Source of the DNA: JAANXG01 sp963731035
Lineage (GTDB): Bacteria; Pseudomonadota; Gammaproteobacteria; Arenicellales; JAANXG01
Direction of reading: 5' to 3'
Length of the DNA: 64,000 nucleotides
Assembly (NCBI GenBank): GCA_963731035.1
Contig: CAVSUY010000003.1
Span: 1-64,000, forward strand
Below are positions 62,047-64,000 of the stretch, piece by piece (the first letter of the stretch is position 1; every line of letters begins with the position of its first letter). Both the position numbers and the translations under genes were made by a program. The notes beneath the pieces were generated by a model. It worked only from the letters and a program-made list of their open reading frames with translations. It searched no databases and was not told the origin of the DNA.

Positions 62047-63597
62047 ATGCGATCATCCGGAATCCGGCTGACCCCTGACTCGGAGACGATCCCGATTAAT
62101 TCCCTGCCCGCTCAACTGCTGGCCGCCGTCGTCGCCGGCTGCATTGGAGTCTTCGGCTTCGGACCCTTCGACTACTTCTGGGCCGCGCTGGTGTCCGCCG
62201 CCGCCGTCACCTGGTTGTGGTGGGACGCAGCTCCGCGGCGCGCAGCATGGCTCGGTTTCGCCTACGGCGCAGGACTGTTCGGCGCCGGTGTTTCCTGGGT
62301 ATACGTCAGTATGCACGTCTACGGCCACATGTCCCCCTGGATGGCGATATTGGCGGTCATGGTGTTCGTGGCCATCCTGTCCCTTTATCCGGCGCTCGTG
62401 GGCTGGATATACCGCGGGATCCTGGCGCGCCACCGCGTTGCGGGCACCGTAGTCGGCCTGCCGGCGCTGTGGGCGCTGGGCGAATGGGTCCGCAGTTGGG
62501 CGTTTACCGGTTTTCCCTGGCTCAGCCTGGGTTATAGCCAGGTCGATTCCTGGTTGAGGGGCTGGTCGCCGGTGCTAGGCATCTACGGCGTATCGTGGCT
62601 GACGATGCTGACCGCGGTGCTGCTGGTATGGATCGGCAAGTACCGGGACCGGCGCCGATGGTATGCGGCGTCCGCCGCCGCGATCATGTGGCTGGCGGGC
62701 CTGGTTCTCGGCCAGGTGATGTGGACGAACCCGGTCGGCAAGCCCGTGAAGGTGGCGCTGGTGCAGGGCAACGTTTCATTGGAGGAGAAGTGGGCCGCTG
62801 ACAGGCGACCGGCGATCATGAAGCGCTACCTGGTTTTGAGCAACCACCTGGAGGACCGGGACCTGATCGTATGGCCGGAGGCTGCGCTGCCCTATTTCAT
62901 CGACGAGGTGGACGACCGCGTCTGGCGGAGCATGCGCCAACATCCCGCCGATTTCATCCTGGGCGTGCTGGAGCGCGAGTCGGACGGCCACGAGCTGCAC
63001 GTGTTCAATAGCGTAGTGGCCATCACCCACGGAGCCCCGCAGGTATATCGCAAGGCCCATCTCGTGCCTTTCGGCGAGTATCTGCCGCTCAGGCCCTTGT
63101 TCGGCTGGGTGATCGACTATCTCCACATCCCGATGTCGGATTTCAGTGCCTGGCCCGGGCCGGACCAGGGCCCGTTGAAGGCGGGCGGCACCCTGGTCGG
63201 GGTGACTATCTGTTACGAGGATGCTTTTCCCGAAGACCTCATGAAGTCGCTGCCCGCGGCCGAGATCCTGGCGAACGTCAGCGAGGACGCCTGGTTCGGT
63301 CTTTCCCTGGCGCCGGGCCAGCGCATCCAAATGGCACGGATGCGCGCCATAGAGACCCAGCGCCCGATGCTGCGCGCCGCCAACACCGGCGTATCGGCGA
63401 TCATCGACGACGAGGGCACCATCACTGCCCGCTCCCGGCAGTTCGTGGAAGCCGTAGTAAAGGGCTCGGTGCAGCCGAGAAAAGGCTCGACCCCGTTCAT
63501 CTTCTGGGGCAATCGGGGGATCGTGTCCTTGGCGGGGCTCCTGCTGTTGCTGGCCGTGGTGGTCAATATCCGCAGCCGCGAGACTCAACCCCGGTAG
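62047..63597 (+). CDS. lnt: apolipoprotein N-acyltransferase
   Basis: A 516-residue inner-membrane enzyme, the last step of lipoprotein maturation. About seven helices precede a nitrilase-like periplasmic domain: catalytic Glu in LIVWPEAALPYFID, Lys in YRKAHLVPFGEYLPL and Cys in VGVTICYEDAFPEDLM. A final helix is IVSLAGLLLLLAVVVNI. The ATG at 62047 was chosen; earlier codons overlap the REP repeat. Confidence 0.93.
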   Translation: MRSSGIRLTPDSETIPINSLPAQLLAAVVAGCIGVFGFGPFDYFWAALVSAAAVTWLWWDAAPRRAAWLGFAYGAGLFGAGVSWVYVSMHVYGHMSPWMAILAVMVFVAILSLYPALVGWIYRGILARHRVAGTVVGLPALWALGEWVRSWAFTGFPWLSLGYSQVDSWLRGWSPVLGIYGVSWLTMLTAVLLVWIGKYRDRRRWYAASAAAIMWLAGLVLGQVMWTNPVGKPVKVALVQGNVSLEEKWAADRRPAIMKRYLVLSNHLEDRDLIVWPEAALPYFIDEVDDRVWRSMRQHPADFILGVLERESDGHELHVFNSVVAITHGAPQVYRKAHLVPFGEYLPLRPLFGWVIDYLHIPMSDFSAWPGPDQGPLKAGGTLVGVTICYEDAFPEDLMKSLPAAEILANVSEDAWFGLSLAPGQRIQMARMRAIETQRPMLRAANTGVSAIIDDEGTITARSRQFVEAVVKGSVQPRKGSTPFIFWGNRGIVSLAGLLLLLAVVVNIRSRETQPR

Positions 63598-63629
63598 GTC
63601 GGCATTCATCCCGACCTGCTCGCTCGTCG

Positions 63630-63667
63630 TCATTGCGAGGCGGCGTAGCCGCCGCGGCAATCCAGAG
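63630..63667. repeat. dispersed palindromic repeat
   Basis: GTCATTGCGAGGCGGCG and CGCCGCGGCAATCC pair over a short centre. It shares GTCATTGCGA with the repeat in the prs-rplY gap. Confidence 0.6.
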
Positions 63668-63949
63668 GTCCAATCGCAGTAATCCAAACAACGTGGAGGA
63701 TGCTGTGTGATGTCGGAGTACGGATTGTTCGCAGGAGTGCCCTGCATGAACCGGGGAGGGGTTTGCGCGGGACGCCACGGGTACCTCCCTGTAGGCTCGC
63801 CTCCCCCCAACCCATGCTCTCCCCAGTCCATTCAACTACCGATCAACGACGGACGCAGTGCAAATTCACAGGCCGTTTGCGCTCAACCTGACCCTTTCCG
63901 CAAGCAGGAGAGGGTACCGGAAAGGTAACAAGGAGTTGGTTTGTTGCCG
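63668..63949. other. gene-free stretch
   Basis: Short frames only. A CTTTCCGCAAGCAGGAGAGGG block near 63895 resembles the CTCTCC/GGAGAG repeats of the pth-ychF gap. Confidence 0.4.
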
Positions 63950-64000
63950 TTACAGGTGGGCCAGTGCCTGTTCCATGTCGGCACACAGATCTTCTGGGTC
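63950..64000 (-). CDS. C-terminal end of an unidentified protein (partial)
   Basis: The - strand frame is open from the window edge and ends DPEDLCADMEQALAHL and TAA. Sixteen residues are too few to name the family. It converges on lnt. Confidence 0.4.
   Translation of the reverse strand, partial: DPEDLCADMEQALAHL

Overview
The window is chromosomal DNA from a high-GC gammaproteobacterium. Three conserved gene orders point to this class: hemA-prfA-prmC divergent from a TPR lipoprotein-lolB-tRNA-Gln-prs-rplY-pth-ychF block, miaB-phoH-ybeY-corC-lnt, and a complete System I cytochrome c maturation operon (ccmABCDEFGHI). Genus cannot be fixed from the sequence alone; a free-living, respiring member of the Chromatiales/Pseudomonadales side of the class is a reasonable guess.

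Positions 1 to about 19,320 are accessory DNA. They hold the end of an EAL protein, a porin operon, an IS91-truncated fumarate reductase remnant, three related short secreted proteins with Tat-type leaders (one interrupted by UGA at a conserved Trp), fragments of benE, cysI, a JmjC-like gene and an IS3 transposase, and then a fossil chromosomal integron. The integron has an integrase gene cut down to its N-terminal domain (18,921-19,316, + strand), a probable attI, and about 8 kb of gene cassettes on the - strand separated by attC-like sites. An IS1182-family element sits exactly in one attC core.

From 19,330 to 32,030 the chromosome is core: translation release (prmC, prfA), haem synthesis (hemA), a CstA-type carrier, a TPR lipoprotein, lolB, tRNA-Gln, prs, rplY, pth, ychF and tRNA-Met. 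Three oddities lie here: a MITE-like 168-bp inverted-repeat element on the hemA stop codon, no ispE in its usual slot after lolB, and a one-base frameshift in ychF. An internally deleted extradiol dioxygenase gene follows tRNA-Met.

From 32,120 to 37,095 is a catabolic-looking cluster: a gene very close to the DMSP lyase DddP, an MFS carrier, an M24-fold protein without metal ligands, and a nitrilase-superfamily amidase. From 37,330 to 44,658 is a full MoxR/BatABCD-type operon. Then come a zinc alcohol dehydrogenase, a periplasmic sulfite dehydrogenase pair (SorA-like, SorB-like), a cobalt-type nitrile hydratase operon, a VTT membrane protein, the ccm operon, and miaB-phoH-ybeY-corC-lnt. REP-type palindromes mark several of the intergenic gaps.
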